Assembly: GCA_943330705.2 (NCBI GenBank)
Contig: CALQIT020000001.1
Coordinates: forward strand, 119,702 to 183,701
Source: Streptomyces griseus
GTDB taxonomy: Bacteria; Bdellovibrionota; Bdellovibrionia; Bdellovibrionales; Bdellovibrionaceae
Reading direction: 5' to 3'
Length of the DNA stretch: 64,000 nt
The stretch's first letter is position 1, and every line of letters starts with the position of its first letter. This document shows positions 9,807 through 19,355 of this stretch, piece by piece. The notes beneath the pieces were generated by a model. It saw only the letters and a program-made list of their open reading frames with translations, was not told where the DNA came from and made no database searches. The position numbers and the translations under genes were made by a program.

Positions 9807-11360
9807 TTATTCCTTGTTTACAATCTTTAGGACTGAATCTGAGCTTTTGTCTTTAATTGATAGGCGATATGAGCCCTTATTTTTAACTAAATGCTCAACA
9901 CTTGATTTGGAATAATCCAAAAAATGTCCAGGCTTTATTCCCATCCAAAATATCATCACTATCAGTGGAATCATCACCAGCATTTCCCTAACACTCAAAT
10001 CATGAAGTGGATGACTTTTGTCATTTACTAGCTCGCCTTTTTCACCAAAAAACACCCGCTTGAACATCCACAACATGTAGACAGCTCCAAGAACGACTCC
10101 TGAGACCGCAACATAGGTGAACGCTCGATCCGACTGAAAGGATCCCATTAGAATCAAAAACTCGCCAACAAATCCGTTAGTAAATGGAACGGCGATACTG
10201 GACAAAGTCGTAATAAAAAATGCAATTGTAAATAGTGGGAGTACCGCAGCTAAACCACCGTAGCGCGAGATCTCTCGGGAGTGGGTTCTTTCATAGATCA
10301 TTCCAACTAGTAAGAAAAGCGCCCCAGTTGAAATCCCATGATTTAACATTTGATACAAACTACCCTGATAACCAAATTGGTTGAATGAAAAAAGGCCTAA
10401 AATGACATAGCCCATATGGGAAACAGACGAGTATGCGACAAGTTTTTTAATATCGGTTTGTACCATTGCCACCAATGCGCCGTACACTATTCCAATTGTA
10501 GCAATCAACAGAAACAACCAAGCCCAGTATTCACTTGCATCTGGAAACATAGGAATAGTCCAGCGGATAAAACCATAGGAGCCCATCTTTAGCATGACTC
10601 CTGCTAAAATTACCGAGCCAGGGGTTGGGGCTTCAACGTGGGCATCTGGAAGCCAGGTGTGAAAGGGAAACATCGGAACTTTGATCGCAAAAGCTAAAGC
10701 AAAGGCAAAAAACAGTAACGTTTGAAGACTTAAAAATTCTCCCCCAACAAATGGCAACTGCAGCTTGTAGAAATCTAAAATACTGGCACTCATTTGCCCG
10801 AATCCTTGTTCGGTCAAAAACATCATATAGATAATCGCCACCAGCATCAGAACGGAGCCCAACATGGTATAGATAAAAAACTTTACAGTTGCGTAAATCC
10901 TGCGGGTTCCGCCCCAAATCCCAATCATAAAGTACATTGGAACCAGAGAAAGCTCCCAAAAAAGATAGAAGAAGATCGCATCAAGGGCCAAAAAAGTACC
11001 CAACATCGCCGTTTGCAGAACAAATACTGAAGCTAAAAATCCCCGCAAACGCGTTTCAATTGAATTCCAAGAAGCTAGCAAAACAATTGGCGTTAGAAAT
11101 GTGGTCAAAATAACCAGCCAAAGCGAAATTCCATCGATACCAAAAAAATAGTTAATTCCAAATCTTTCAATCCATTGATGTTTTTCAACCATCTGTAATT
11201 CAGCCGTGGCTAAATCAAATCGCTTAAGTATTATTAAACTAATGGCAAACTCGCCCAAGGAAAATATTAAGGCCACCTGCCGAAGAATTTTTTCATTTGG
11301 CAAAAACGCGATGATTAAAGCAAAAAATATGGGCAAAAAGACAACAAAAGACAGAAGCAT
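9807..11360 (-). CDS. nuoM: NADH-quinone oxidoreductase subunit M
   Basis: NuoM (517 residues) is an antiporter-like inner-membrane subunit of complex I. The hallmark FAIKVPMFPFHTWLPDAHVE is present, as is WELSLVPMYFMIGIWG with the conserved Glu of the proton path. About 14 transmembrane helices can be followed. It lies two bases after nuoL and three before nuoN, so the three are co-translated. The C-terminal tail is polar and rich in Lys and Ser, a little longer than in many homologues. Confidence 0.95.
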   Translation of the reverse strand: MLLSFVVFLPIFFALIIAFLPNEKILRQVALIFSLGEFAISLIILKRFDLATAELQMVEKHQWIERFGINYFFGIDGISLWLVILTTFLTPIVLLASWNSIETRLRGFLASVFVLQTAMLGTFLALDAIFFYLFWELSLVPMYFMIGIWGGTRRIYATVKFFIYTMLGSVLMLVAIIYMMFLTEQGFGQMSASILDFYKLQLPFVGGEFLSLQTLLFFAFALAFAIKVPMFPFHTWLPDAHVEAPTPGSVILAGVMLKMGSYGFIRWTIPMFPDASEYWAWLFLLIATIGIVYGALVAMVQTDIKKLVAYSSVSHMGYVILGLFSFNQFGYQGSLYQMLNHGISTGALFLLVGMIYERTHSREISRYGGLAAVLPLFTIAFFITTLSSIAVPFTNGFVGEFLILMGSFQSDRAFTYVAVSGVVLGAVYMLWMFKRVFFGEKGELVNDKSHPLHDLSVREMLVMIPLIVMIFWMGIKPGHFLDYSKSSVEHLVKNKGSYRLSIKDKSSDSVLKIVNKE

Positions 11361-11362
11361 GA

Positions 11363-13294
11363 TTACCTCATTAAAATAATGGTAAGAGCTATAACTATTC
11401 CAACAGTTACGTACATTGTATATTGCTGGATATTGCCATTTTGAAAAGTGCGAATCAGTAGGCCCCCGCTGCGCACCAGATCAGATACAACGTGGGTCGT
11501 CTTATCGATGAAATTGACGTCGATATAAAACCAAATATTTTTGCTGGTTTTAACAAGCGGATCAATAACCGCGGAAAAATAGAATTCGTCGACATAATAT
11601 TTATTGTAAATGAAGTTATGGATTCCTTTTATTCTTTCTACAACTTGCTTTGGCTTTTCTGGGGCGCGAACGTAAAAATGATAGGCAATTGTTGCTGAAA
11701 CCAAAGCCAGGCCTACTGAAATCCCCATTAGTATCCATTCTTGGGAGGCAACTGAGGCGCCAAGCTTAGGAATTTCTTTTATCACTGGTCCAAACCAATG
11801 CTCTAGAAAATTAGGAACTCCAATTTGATGGCCGATGACATGCGGTACACCAATCCACCCTCCAATGACTGATAAGATTGCTAAGACAATCAGCGGCACT
11901 GTCATCAAGGCTGGTGACTCATGCGGATGTATTGACTTATCAATCCGACTTTTTCCCCAAAAAGTTAAAGACATTAATCGGGTCATGTAAAAGGCAGTTA
12001 AAGTGGCTGCTATTGCACCCATTACCCAAAGTGCCTTATGCCCCAGCGGGCTGTGAAAGGACATCCATAGTATTTCATCCTTAGAAAAGAATCCTGAAAA
12101 CAAAGGTGTTCCAATAATTGCGAACCAACCCATCAGAAAAGTCGCATGGGTGATGGGCATATATTTTCTCAGGCCGCCCATTTTTCGAATATCTTGCTCT
12201 TCGTGCATCGAGTGGATAACGCTACCTGATCCTAAAAACATCAGGGCCTTAAAGAACGCATGAGTCATCAAATGAAACATAGCTGCGCCAAAAGCTCCAA
12301 CACCGCAGGCTAAAAACATAAAGCCAAGCTGGGATACGGTTGAATAAGCTAATATCTTTTTTATATCCCATTGGGTAAGGCCGATGGTTGCGGCCATCAC
12401 AGCTGTCGCGGCACCAATGATGGCAATGACCATCATCGTGTCTGGAGCTGCTAAAAATAATGGATTTAAGCGCACAATCATGTACACACCGGCGGTTACC
12501 ATTGTTGCCGCATGAATCAATGCAGATACCGGTGTCGGGCCAGCCATTGCGTCGGGTAGCCAAACATACAATGGAATTTGTGCAGACTTTCCAGTTGCGC
12601 CAATAAATAGAAATAATGTTCCTAAAGTCAAAGGTCCAAGCCAAGAATTTTCAGGCGACATCGTTAGAACGGCTGTGTTGATTTCAGAAAAGGATAGCGT
12701 ATTGAATGTGGAAAAAAGAATAAACATACCTAATATAAAAGCAGCATCGCCAATTCGATTTGTAATAAAAGCTTTCATTCCGGCAGCAGCTTTTTCTTTG
12801 TCCGTAAACCAAAATCCAATCAGTAAATAAGAACAAAGCCCAACCCCTTCCCAGCCGACAAACATAACCAATAGATTGTCACCAAGAACCAAAAGCAACA
12901 TGTTGAATAGAAAAAGATTTAGATAAGAAAAATATTTAGCGACACCTTGATCGTTATGCATATAGCTGATGCTAAAAATATGTATCAAAGAGCCAACGCC
13001 CGTAATCACCAAAATCATAATTGCGCTAATTTGATCAATAGTGAAAGCCATGTCGACTTTTAGATTCGCCACAGCTATCCACTCAAAAAAGCTGACAAAT
13101 ATTTTTCTGTTCTCTGGTGGCATTGATGCCAGATCTACAACCATAATCAAAGAGCAAAGAAAAGAAATGATAGCTGCACCGCTAGCTATTCCACCGGCTA
13201 AATTTCCTGAGTGTTTTTTATAACGAAAACCATTGATTAAAAAACCAACCAAAGGAGCTAAAAGCAAAATACCCATTACAAGCTGATGATTCAT
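11363..13294 (-). CDS. nuoL: NADH-quinone oxidoreductase subunit L
   Basis: NuoL (643 residues) is the distal antiporter-like subunit of complex I. The conserved blocks FVGWEGVGLCSYLLIGFW and GKSAQIPLYVWLPDAMAGPT are clear. They are followed by a long C-terminal extension that corresponds to the lateral amphipathic helix and the last transmembrane segment. Length is normal for the family (about 610-660). It follows nuoK after nine bases. Confidence 0.95.
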   Translation of the reverse strand: MNHQLVMGILLLAPLVGFLINGFRYKKHSGNLAGGIASGAAIISFLCSLIMVVDLASMPPENRKIFVSFFEWIAVANLKVDMAFTIDQISAIMILVITGVGSLIHIFSISYMHNDQGVAKYFSYLNLFLFNMLLLVLGDNLLVMFVGWEGVGLCSYLLIGFWFTDKEKAAAGMKAFITNRIGDAAFILGMFILFSTFNTLSFSEINTAVLTMSPENSWLGPLTLGTLFLFIGATGKSAQIPLYVWLPDAMAGPTPVSALIHAATMVTAGVYMIVRLNPLFLAAPDTMMVIAIIGAATAVMAATIGLTQWDIKKILAYSTVSQLGFMFLACGVGAFGAAMFHLMTHAFFKALMFLGSGSVIHSMHEEQDIRKMGGLRKYMPITHATFLMGWFAIIGTPLFSGFFSKDEILWMSFHSPLGHKALWVMGAIAATLTAFYMTRLMSLTFWGKSRIDKSIHPHESPALMTVPLIVLAILSVIGGWIGVPHVIGHQIGVPNFLEHWFGPVIKEIPKLGASVASQEWILMGISVGLALVSATIAYHFYVRAPEKPKQVVERIKGIHNFIYNKYYVDEFYFSAVIDPLVKTSKNIWFYIDVNFIDKTTHVVSDLVRSGGLLIRTFQNGNIQQYTMYVTVGIVIALTIILMR

Positions 13295-13303
13295 AATTGC
13301 TCC

Positions 13304-13630
13304 TTAACCCTTTAAATGTTCAAAGAAACGAATATTTACTTCTTTGAAGCGCTTAAAGATTGTCACGATCAACGCCAACCCTACAGCTGCTTCGGCGGCA
13401 GCGATAGTCATGACGAAAAAAACCATAATTTGACCTTCCATTTTTCCGGTGTACTTACTAAATGCAACGAAACTGATATTTACTGCATTGAGCATAATTT
13501 CAATACCCATCATCATTACAATTGCATTTCGTCGTAACAAAACACAACCCATGCCAATTACAAAAATAATTGCTGACAAAGTCAGGTAATGTGTCAGCCC
13601 AACTTCCAAAAATGAACTAATGTTTTGCAT
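13304..13630 (-). CDS. nuoK: NADH-quinone oxidoreductase subunit K
   Basis: NuoK (108 residues) is a three-helix inner-membrane subunit of complex I. The motif GIEIMLNAVNISFVAFS carries the conserved membrane Glu, and AAAEAAVGLALIV the second one. I chose the ATG at 13630 because GGTGGA lies just upstream and the resulting length fits NuoK. A longer in-frame extension to 13711 would only repeat sequence that encodes NuoJ in another frame. The start overlaps the nuoJ end by 14 bases. Confidence 0.93.
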   Translation of the reverse strand: MQNISSFLEVGLTHYLTLSAIIFVIGMGCVLLRRNAIVMMMGIEIMLNAVNISFVAFSKYTGKMEGQIMVFFVMTIAAAEAAVGLALIVTIFKRFKEVNIRFFEHLKG

Positions 13631-14144
13631 GTGTTCCACCTTTACTTCGCGCCAACGCAACTGAGCCAATGGCAACAACCAAAAGAAGTACGCCAAGAGC
13701 TTCAAAGCCAAATAAATATTTAGTAAAAAGAAGCTTGCCTAAGGCTTTCGTATTGTCCGCAGTAATGGTCGCATCAATTTGCTTTTCATTAAAGGTGTGA
13801 ATGGACATGAGAACGGCGCCAACAATAAGGCCGGCTAAAAGACCCATGCTTGAAAGCTTGATTGTGCCACTAACAAGCCCTTTTGAAAAGGCTTGTAGTT
13901 CTTGCTTTAAATCGAACAACATCAAAACCATGACAAAAAGAACCATGACGGCGCCGGCGTAGACTATCAGTTGAACTCCAGCTACGAAATAGGCATTTAA
14001 GGTTACAAAAAGACCAGCAACCCCAACCATCGTCAACGCCAAGCTTAAAGCAGAATAGATTGGATTAGTTATCAAAAAAACAGTCAAAGCACTTGTTACC
14101 GTAACAAATGCTAAAAACCAAAAAAGAAATATTTCAGGATTCAC
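13617..14144 (-). CDS. nuoJ: NADH-quinone oxidoreductase subunit J
   Basis: NuoJ (175 residues) has five transmembrane helices and the typical GVQLIVYAGAVMVLFVMVLML stretch in helix 3, the region whose pi-bulge couples quinone reduction to proton pumping. It sits between nuoH and nuoK; nuoI, which commonly lies between H and J, is missing. The C-terminal end is short and basic. Confidence 0.94.
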   Translation of the reverse strand: MNPEIFLFWFLAFVTVTSALTVFLITNPIYSALSLALTMVGVAGLFVTLNAYFVAGVQLIVYAGAVMVLFVMVLMLFDLKQELQAFSKGLVSGTIKLSSMGLLAGLIVGAVLMSIHTFNEKQIDATITADNTKALGKLLFTKYLFGFEALGVLLLVVAIGSVALARSKGGTHAKH

Positions 14145-14158
14145 GTTGTCTCCTTATC

Positions 14159-15310
14159 TTAAGAATGGGCTACAAAAATAGTTATTGCTGTTGCAATTGT
14201 GTTCGCTAAAGCCCAGGGAAGCATAGTTTTCCAACCAAGCTCCATCAATTGGTCATACCTAAATCGAGGCAAAGTCCATCGAACTTGAATGAAAATCCAT
14301 AAAAATACGGCTAATTTGGTCATGAACACTGCAAAATGAATAAGTCCTGTTAAAAGAACAGCCCCATTTTGCGAAGAAATAAAACTTTGGATGTTCGTTA
14401 GAACCTCGGCATAGGGATAGTATGGAATAGCCCAGCCACCCAAGAAAAATGTTATCATCAATCCAGAACCGACCATCATGTGCCCGTATTCGCCGATAAA
14501 AAATAGCAGCATTTTAAATCCACCATACTCAACATGAAACCCTGCCACGAGTTCGGCCTCACCTTCTGCTAGATCAAAGGGAAGACGGTTGGACTCTGCA
14601 AAAATAGCAGCAAAGAAAATAATTGCTCCAAGCGGTTGATAAAAAATTCCCCAATTTGGCAGCCAATTTGCTGAAACGGTGTGACCTAAAAACTGAAAGT
14701 TTAAAAGTCCTGCCTGGGCCTGAATCATTTCGCCCAAGTTGAAAGTTCCATACATCATAATAACGCCAACTATAGAAAGACCTAATGCCAGTTCATAACT
14801 GATAATCTGGGCAGATGCTCGAATGGCACCCAATAAAGAATACTTACTTCCCGAGCCCCAACCCGCCATGAGGATTGCATAAGCCGCCAATGAAGAGACT
14901 CCCAAAATATAAACGATGCCTACATTGATTTCAAAACCCTGCCAAACCATATCGTATGGACCCCAGGTTTGATTCAAAAACTCGAACGCCTCTAAGTGAA
15001 ATGGCGCCGAAAGCGGAATTGCAGCAAAGGCAAGTGTCGCTGGAATCAAAGCAACTACAGGCGCAGCATAATACAAAAACCTTACACCTTTTGCCGGAAT
15101 AAATTCTTCCTTAAATAGAAACTTGACGGCATCAGCAAGTAATTGCACTAGCCCCAGTGGGCCAACACGATTTGGACCAAATCGATTTTGAATAAAGGCA
15201 GACCCACGGCGTTCAAGCCAGACAAGAACGGGAACCGCCTGAACCATTAAAAGAAAAACTAAAACTACTTTTACACAATTAACTGTTATCTGAAACGCGT
15301 CTTGTCCCAT
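14159..15310 (-). CDS. nuoH: NADH-quinone oxidoreductase subunit H
   Basis: NuoH (383 residues from the ATG at 15310) forms the quinone-access chamber at the junction of the membrane and peripheral arms. Conserved parts are WLERRGSAFIQNRFGPNRVG and FAESNRLPFDLAEGEAELV, the latter lining the quinone tunnel. The ATG lies two bases after the nuoA stop and has GGGAA upstream. An in-frame TTG at 15322 would add four residues but overlap nuoA, so I prefer the ATG. Confidence 0.94.
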   Translation of the reverse strand: MGQDAFQITVNCVKVVLVFLLMVQAVPVLVWLERRGSAFIQNRFGPNRVGPLGLVQLLADAVKFLFKEEFIPAKGVRFLYYAAPVVALIPATLAFAAIPLSAPFHLEAFEFLNQTWGPYDMVWQGFEINVGIVYILGVSSLAAYAILMAGWGSGSKYSLLGAIRASAQIISYELALGLSIVGVIMMYGTFNLGEMIQAQAGLLNFQFLGHTVSANWLPNWGIFYQPLGAIIFFAAIFAESNRLPFDLAEGEAELVAGFHVEYGGFKMLLFFIGEYGHMMVGSGLMITFFLGGWAIPYYPYAEVLTNIQSFISSQNGAVLLTGLIHFAVFMTKLAVFLWIFIQVRWTLPRFRYDQLMELGWKTMLPWALANTIATAITIFVAHS

Positions 15311-15312
15311 TC

Positions 15313-15678
15313 TTATTCCCAATCCAATGCTTTAGATTTAATTTCCCAAAACAATCCATAGACGAAAACTATGATGAAAACCATCATTGCCAATAAAACA
15401 TAAAGGCCCTGGCCTGCTTTGATAAAATCCAAAAAATTCACAGCCCACGGATACATGAAAATAATTTCAATATCGAAAATAATAAAAAGGATCGCTGTTA
15501 GGTAAAATTTAACAGAAATTTTTGTGTCCTTTTTTTCCTGAACCGGCAATCCACACTCATAGTTTTCAAATTTTACAGCGTCATATTTTCGCGTTCCTAG
15601 TTTGGAAGCCAATAGCAACAAACCACAGCCAAAAATGGCAACAAAGATAGTAATAAATAAAACCAATTCTAAAGGCAC
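15313..15678 (-). CDS. nuoA: NADH-quinone oxidoreductase subunit A
   Basis: NuoA (121 residues) is a three-helix subunit near the quinone site. The conserved loop KFENYECGLPVQEKK contains the Cys of the quinone-channel switch loop. The start is GTG, with GGGGAGGG directly upstream. This is the first gene of the operon. Genes for the peripheral arm (nuoB to nuoG and nuoI) are not in this window. Confidence 0.94.
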   Translation of the reverse strand: MPLELVLFITIFVAIFGCGLLLLASKLGTRKYDAVKFENYECGLPVQEKKDTKISVKFYLTAILFIIFDIEIIFMYPWAVNFLDFIKAGQGLYVLLAMMVFIIVFVYGLFWEIKSKALDWE

Positions 15679-15749
15679 GCGCCCTCCCCATTCTCAGTTC
15701 TGCATGAGCATCTGGAAATTTAAAAATTTTAGGCTTAGTAATCCCTTAA

Positions 15750-15778
15750 ACTATACTGGTGGGCTTCAACTTTTCCAA
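15750..15778 (-). promoter_or_regulatory. Candidate promoter of the nuo operon
   Basis: On the minus strand TTGGAA (15773-15778) and TATAGT (15750-15755) are separated by exactly 17 bases, about 70 bases ahead of nuoA. The -10 lies in ACTATACT, whose plus strand reads TATACT. A face-to-face promoter for mfd could therefore share these bases, although its -35 (TTAGGC) is poor. Not verified. Confidence 0.5.
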
Positions 15779-15826
15779 GAATAATGAATGGAAACAATTC
15801 GAAAACAGTGGCAAGATCGCTAACTT

Positions 15827-18800
15827 ATGAAGTTCGATAGTCTGCCTTTACGGCTTGAATCAATAATTGAAAGAGAACTTGAGCTTCGACATCCAAATAT
15901 TCGGGTCGTGGGTTCGTCATCGCCTATTTCCGTAGCACTTCTACTAACTCACTCAAACTCAAATAAGATTAACTACTTGCCGCATCTTGTTGTGGTTCCT
16001 AGAATGTCGGATGCAGTTCGATTACAGCAGGCTATTCAATTTTTTGATTCGCGGCGTAATAGTTACATCTTACCGCATTTCGATGTCTCTCCGTTTTCAG
16101 GACTTGAAGCAAGACCGCAAATTGTAAAAGAACGGATTCGTTTTTTACATTTTGCTCAGAACGCAAAGGCCGGGGACATCTTCATTGCCCCAATTACGAG
16201 TTTGCAGCAGAAAACCACACCGTTTTCATACCTGAATCGAAATACTCACCTTCTCAAGAAGGGTTCCGAGTTGCCTGGTCAATTCTCTGCCCTCCTTAAT
16301 GTGCTTGGTTATGAAGCAACCCCAATGGTTGAGGATGTCGGACAGTATTCAATCCGCGGAGGGATCATCGATATTTTCTCTCCGGCTCACGATTTTCCGA
16401 TTCGCATCGAGCTTTTTGGCGATTCAATTGAAAGCTTAAGAACATTTTCGGTGTCAGATCAGAAATCATTTTCCGAAGCTCCCTCTTTGACGGTCGTTCC
16501 AGCTAAAGAAGCCTTTTACGTTGAAGAGTATCTAGAATCCCTGATTCAGAAATTCAAAGCATCTACCGATAATCGCGAAATTGATCGAACAGAAGAAGAA
16601 GAAGTCTTTCGGGCGATTTCAAGATTAAATCAGTTTCAAGGGCAAGATTTTCTTTTGCCTTTTTTTTTCAAGAAGCTGGAGTCTCCGTTAGAGCACTTTA
16701 GTTCGGAATTGAATATCTGGAGCTTGGATCCAACTGAAATTCGTCGGCAAGCCGATCAACTTTTAGATGAAATGCATTCTGACTATCAAACCAGCACTCG
16801 ACAAGTTATACGCGCGCCAGTTGAAGACTTTTTTGACAGGACCGAATCATTACCTTTTCCAGAAGGATCGGTTCAAGTTGAGTTTTCCGGAATCGACATT
16901 GAAGAAGTCTCTCGAAATCGACAAGAAGTTAAAATCGAATATTCCGCTTTTAATTTGCTAGAGGTCGCAAGCTCACTGCAAAGCCTAACCCCTGGCAGCG
17001 AACCTTGGCTAGCTCAGGTAAATTCCAAATTTGATGGTTGGAAAAAAAATCAATATCGTATTTTTATAAGTGTTAAAAATAAATCACAGGCAGAACGGCT
17101 CCGATTGATTTTGGAAAAAATTGATTGGAAGGTTGAAATCCCGGATTCAAGCGAAGAAGGTTGGTATTCTTGGGCCGCTCAGCAGGAACACGATCACAAG
17201 CTGGTAACCCTGATCACAAGATTTCTTCCTGAAAGCGTTCGTCTTCCAGAAGAAAAACTCATTTTCCTGAGAGACGAAGATCTCCTCGGGAAAAAGATGC
17301 GCGTTAAAGAGCTTAAGTCATCAGACGAGTTTCAGTCGCAAGCCAAGCGGCTGAGTTTTGGAGACCTAAAGCCTGGTGATTTTGTGGTGCACATACAACA
17401 CGGAATTGGCATCTACGAGGGTCTAAAGCCGATGAAGATAAGCGGCGTAGACACTGAGTATATTCAGGTCGGCTACAAAGATAAAGACAAGTTGTACTTA
17501 CCAGTTTATCGAGTGGCACAGTTGCAACGATATTCAGGCGCTAGCCAATCCATGGTCCCCGACAAGCTAGGTGGCCAGTCCTGGGAGAAAACAAAGACGA
17601 AAGTTCGTTCGCACTTACGCGATATCGCTAACTCCTTACTTGAACTTTATGCAAAACGAGCCGAGCTTCATCGACCGTCATTTGAAATTCATGTGGATGA
17701 TTTTTTGGCTTTCGAATCGTCTTTTCCTTATGATGAAACTGAAGATCAATTGCGAGCGATTCAAGACTTTCTGAAAGATATGACTTCGACAAAGCCCATG
17801 GATCGGTTGATTTGCGGAGATGTCGGTTTTGGCAAAACAGAGGTTGCGATGCGGGCTGCATTTATTGCGGCTCACAATCAAAAACAGGTCGCAATTCTGG
17901 CCCCAACAACAGTTCTTTCTTTTCAGCATTTAGAAACTTTTAAAAAACGTTTTCACGGATTTCCATTTGAAATCCGTGCCTTAAATCGGTTTGTTTCAAC
18001 CCAAGACGCAAAAAAAACATTGGCTGACGTCAAGGCAGGAAAAGTCGACATCCTGATTGGAACCCATCGAATCTTTAGTAAAGACGTCGAGTTTAAGAAT
18101 TTGGGACTTTTAGTTATAGATGAAGAACAAAAATTTGGGGTGGTCCATAAAGAAAAAATTAGAAAGCTAAGAACAAATGTCGACACCTTAGCAATGTCTG
18201 CGACTCCGATTCCTAGAACTTTAAACATGAGTTTAGTCGGAATTCGCGATTTAAGTATTATCAATACGGCACCGGTTGATCGCCTTCCCACTCGTACTTT
18301 TATTAGTAAATGGGACGAAGAAAATATCCGAAAGGCCATTGAGTCCGAAATATTAAGAGGTGGCCAAGTTTATTTCATTCATAATCGTGTGCAAAGCATT
18401 TATGGCGTTGCTGACGAAATCAGAAAGCTTGTTCCCACCGCCCGCATTCGCGTCGGACATGGGCAAATGTCTGAAGATGAACTTGAAAAGACCATGGTTT
18501 CTTTTTTCAGTCATGAAATTGATGTTTTAGTTTGTACGACAATTGTTGAGTCAGGAATGGATGTCGCCAAAGCAAATACTATGTTTATTGATCAGGCCCA
18601 CATGATGGGACTTTCCCAACTGTATCAATTGCGGGGAAGGGTTGGTCGAAGTAAACAACGTGCTTACTGTTATTTAATTCTTCCCAGAGACAAAAAAATT
18701 GATAAATTAGCTCAAGAGCGGCTTAAGGTTCTTCAAGAAAACACGGCCCTCGGTAGCGGAATTCGCATTGCCCAGTACGATTTAGAACTTCGCGGTGCCG

Positions 18801-19354
18801 GAAATCTATTGGGCGAAGAACAATCAGGACATGTGGATTCTGTTGGCTACGAACTGTATATGGACCTGTTAAATGAAACCGTTCATCAACTTCGCGGAGA
18901 GCCCTTTGATGAAGTTGAAGTCGAGCCGGAAATTAATCTTAGAATTGCGGCATTGATTCCAGATAAATATATTTCTGATATTCGGATTCGGCTTTCATAT
19001 TATAAGGCGCTTGCGGATATCCGCTCCCATGATGACTTAGAAAAAATTGAAAATGAGCTTAAAGATCAGTTTGGTGAAATTCCTGAACCCACGGTAAATC
19101 TGATGGGACTAATGTTAATTCGTAGCCAATGCAAATCCTTAGGCATCCGGGACGTTGGGGCTGGCCTGAAGAATATTTCTCTGGTTTTTACTGAAAAGAC
19201 TAAACTAAAACCAGAAACAGCAATACAGCTAGCAATGCGTGAGAATAAAAAGTATTCAATTACACCTGATAATCGATTGAATATCCGAATGAATAACATC
19301 ACTTGGCCTGCGGTTTACGAAGAAATTGAGTACCTGATTAAACTTGTTGTTTAG
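15827..19354 (+). CDS. mfd: Transcription-repair coupling factor Mfd
   Basis: Mfd (1175 residues) displaces stalled RNA polymerase and recruits UvrA to lesions. The N-terminal UvrB-like modules span about 1-450. The polymerase-interacting domain begins near FGDLKPGDFVVHIQHGIGIY (about 505-575). The helicase motor has Walker A GDVGFGKT at 664-671, DEEQ near 765 and SATPIPRTLNMSL. The RecG-like TRG region follows, then the C-terminal D7 domain that masks UvrA binding. Length is normal. No clear ribosome site is seen. The gene ends one base before a convergent gene. Confidence 0.96.
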   Translation: MKFDSLPLRLESIIERELELRHPNIRVVGSSSPISVALLLTHSNSNKINYLPHLVVVPRMSDAVRLQQAIQFFDSRRNSYILPHFDVSPFSGLEARPQIVKERIRFLHFAQNAKAGDIFIAPITSLQQKTTPFSYLNRNTHLLKKGSELPGQFSALLNVLGYEATPMVEDVGQYSIRGGIIDIFSPAHDFPIRIELFGDSIESLRTFSVSDQKSFSEAPSLTVVPAKEAFYVEEYLESLIQKFKASTDNREIDRTEEEEVFRAISRLNQFQGQDFLLPFFFKKLESPLEHFSSELNIWSLDPTEIRRQADQLLDEMHSDYQTSTRQVIRAPVEDFFDRTESLPFPEGSVQVEFSGIDIEEVSRNRQEVKIEYSAFNLLEVASSLQSLTPGSEPWLAQVNSKFDGWKKNQYRIFISVKNKSQAERLRLILEKIDWKVEIPDSSEEGWYSWAAQQEHDHKLVTLITRFLPESVRLPEEKLIFLRDEDLLGKKMRVKELKSSDEFQSQAKRLSFGDLKPGDFVVHIQHGIGIYEGLKPMKISGVDTEYIQVGYKDKDKLYLPVYRVAQLQRYSGASQSMVPDKLGGQSWEKTKTKVRSHLRDIANSLLELYAKRAELHRPSFEIHVDDFLAFESSFPYDETEDQLRAIQDFLKDMTSTKPMDRLICGDVGFGKTEVAMRAAFIAAHNQKQVAILAPTTVLSFQHLETFKKRFHGFPFEIRALNRFVSTQDAKKTLADVKAGKVDILIGTHRIFSKDVEFKNLGLLVIDEEQKFGVVHKEKIRKLRTNVDTLAMSATPIPRTLNMSLVGIRDLSIINTAPVDRLPTRTFISKWDEENIRKAIESEILRGGQVYFIHNRVQSIYGVADEIRKLVPTARIRVGHGQMSEDELEKTMVSFFSHEIDVLVCTTIVESGMDVAKANTMFIDQAHMMGLSQLYQLRGRVGRSKQRAYCYLILPRDKKIDKLAQERLKVLQENTALGSGIRIAQYDLELRGAGNLLGEEQSGHVDSVGYELYMDLLNETVHQLRGEPFDEVEVEPEINLRIAALIPDKYISDIRIRLSYYKALADIRSHDDLEKIENELKDQFGEIPEPTVNLMGLMLIRSQCKSLGIRDVGAGLKNISLVFTEKTKLKPETAIQLAMRENKKYSITPDNRLNIRMNNITWPAVYEEIEYLIKLVV

Positions 19355-19355
19355 T

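Noticed and set aside
13631..13711. Extended nuoK reading frame
   Set aside because: It lies within nuoJ and lacks a ribosome site; the shorter form fits the NuoK family.
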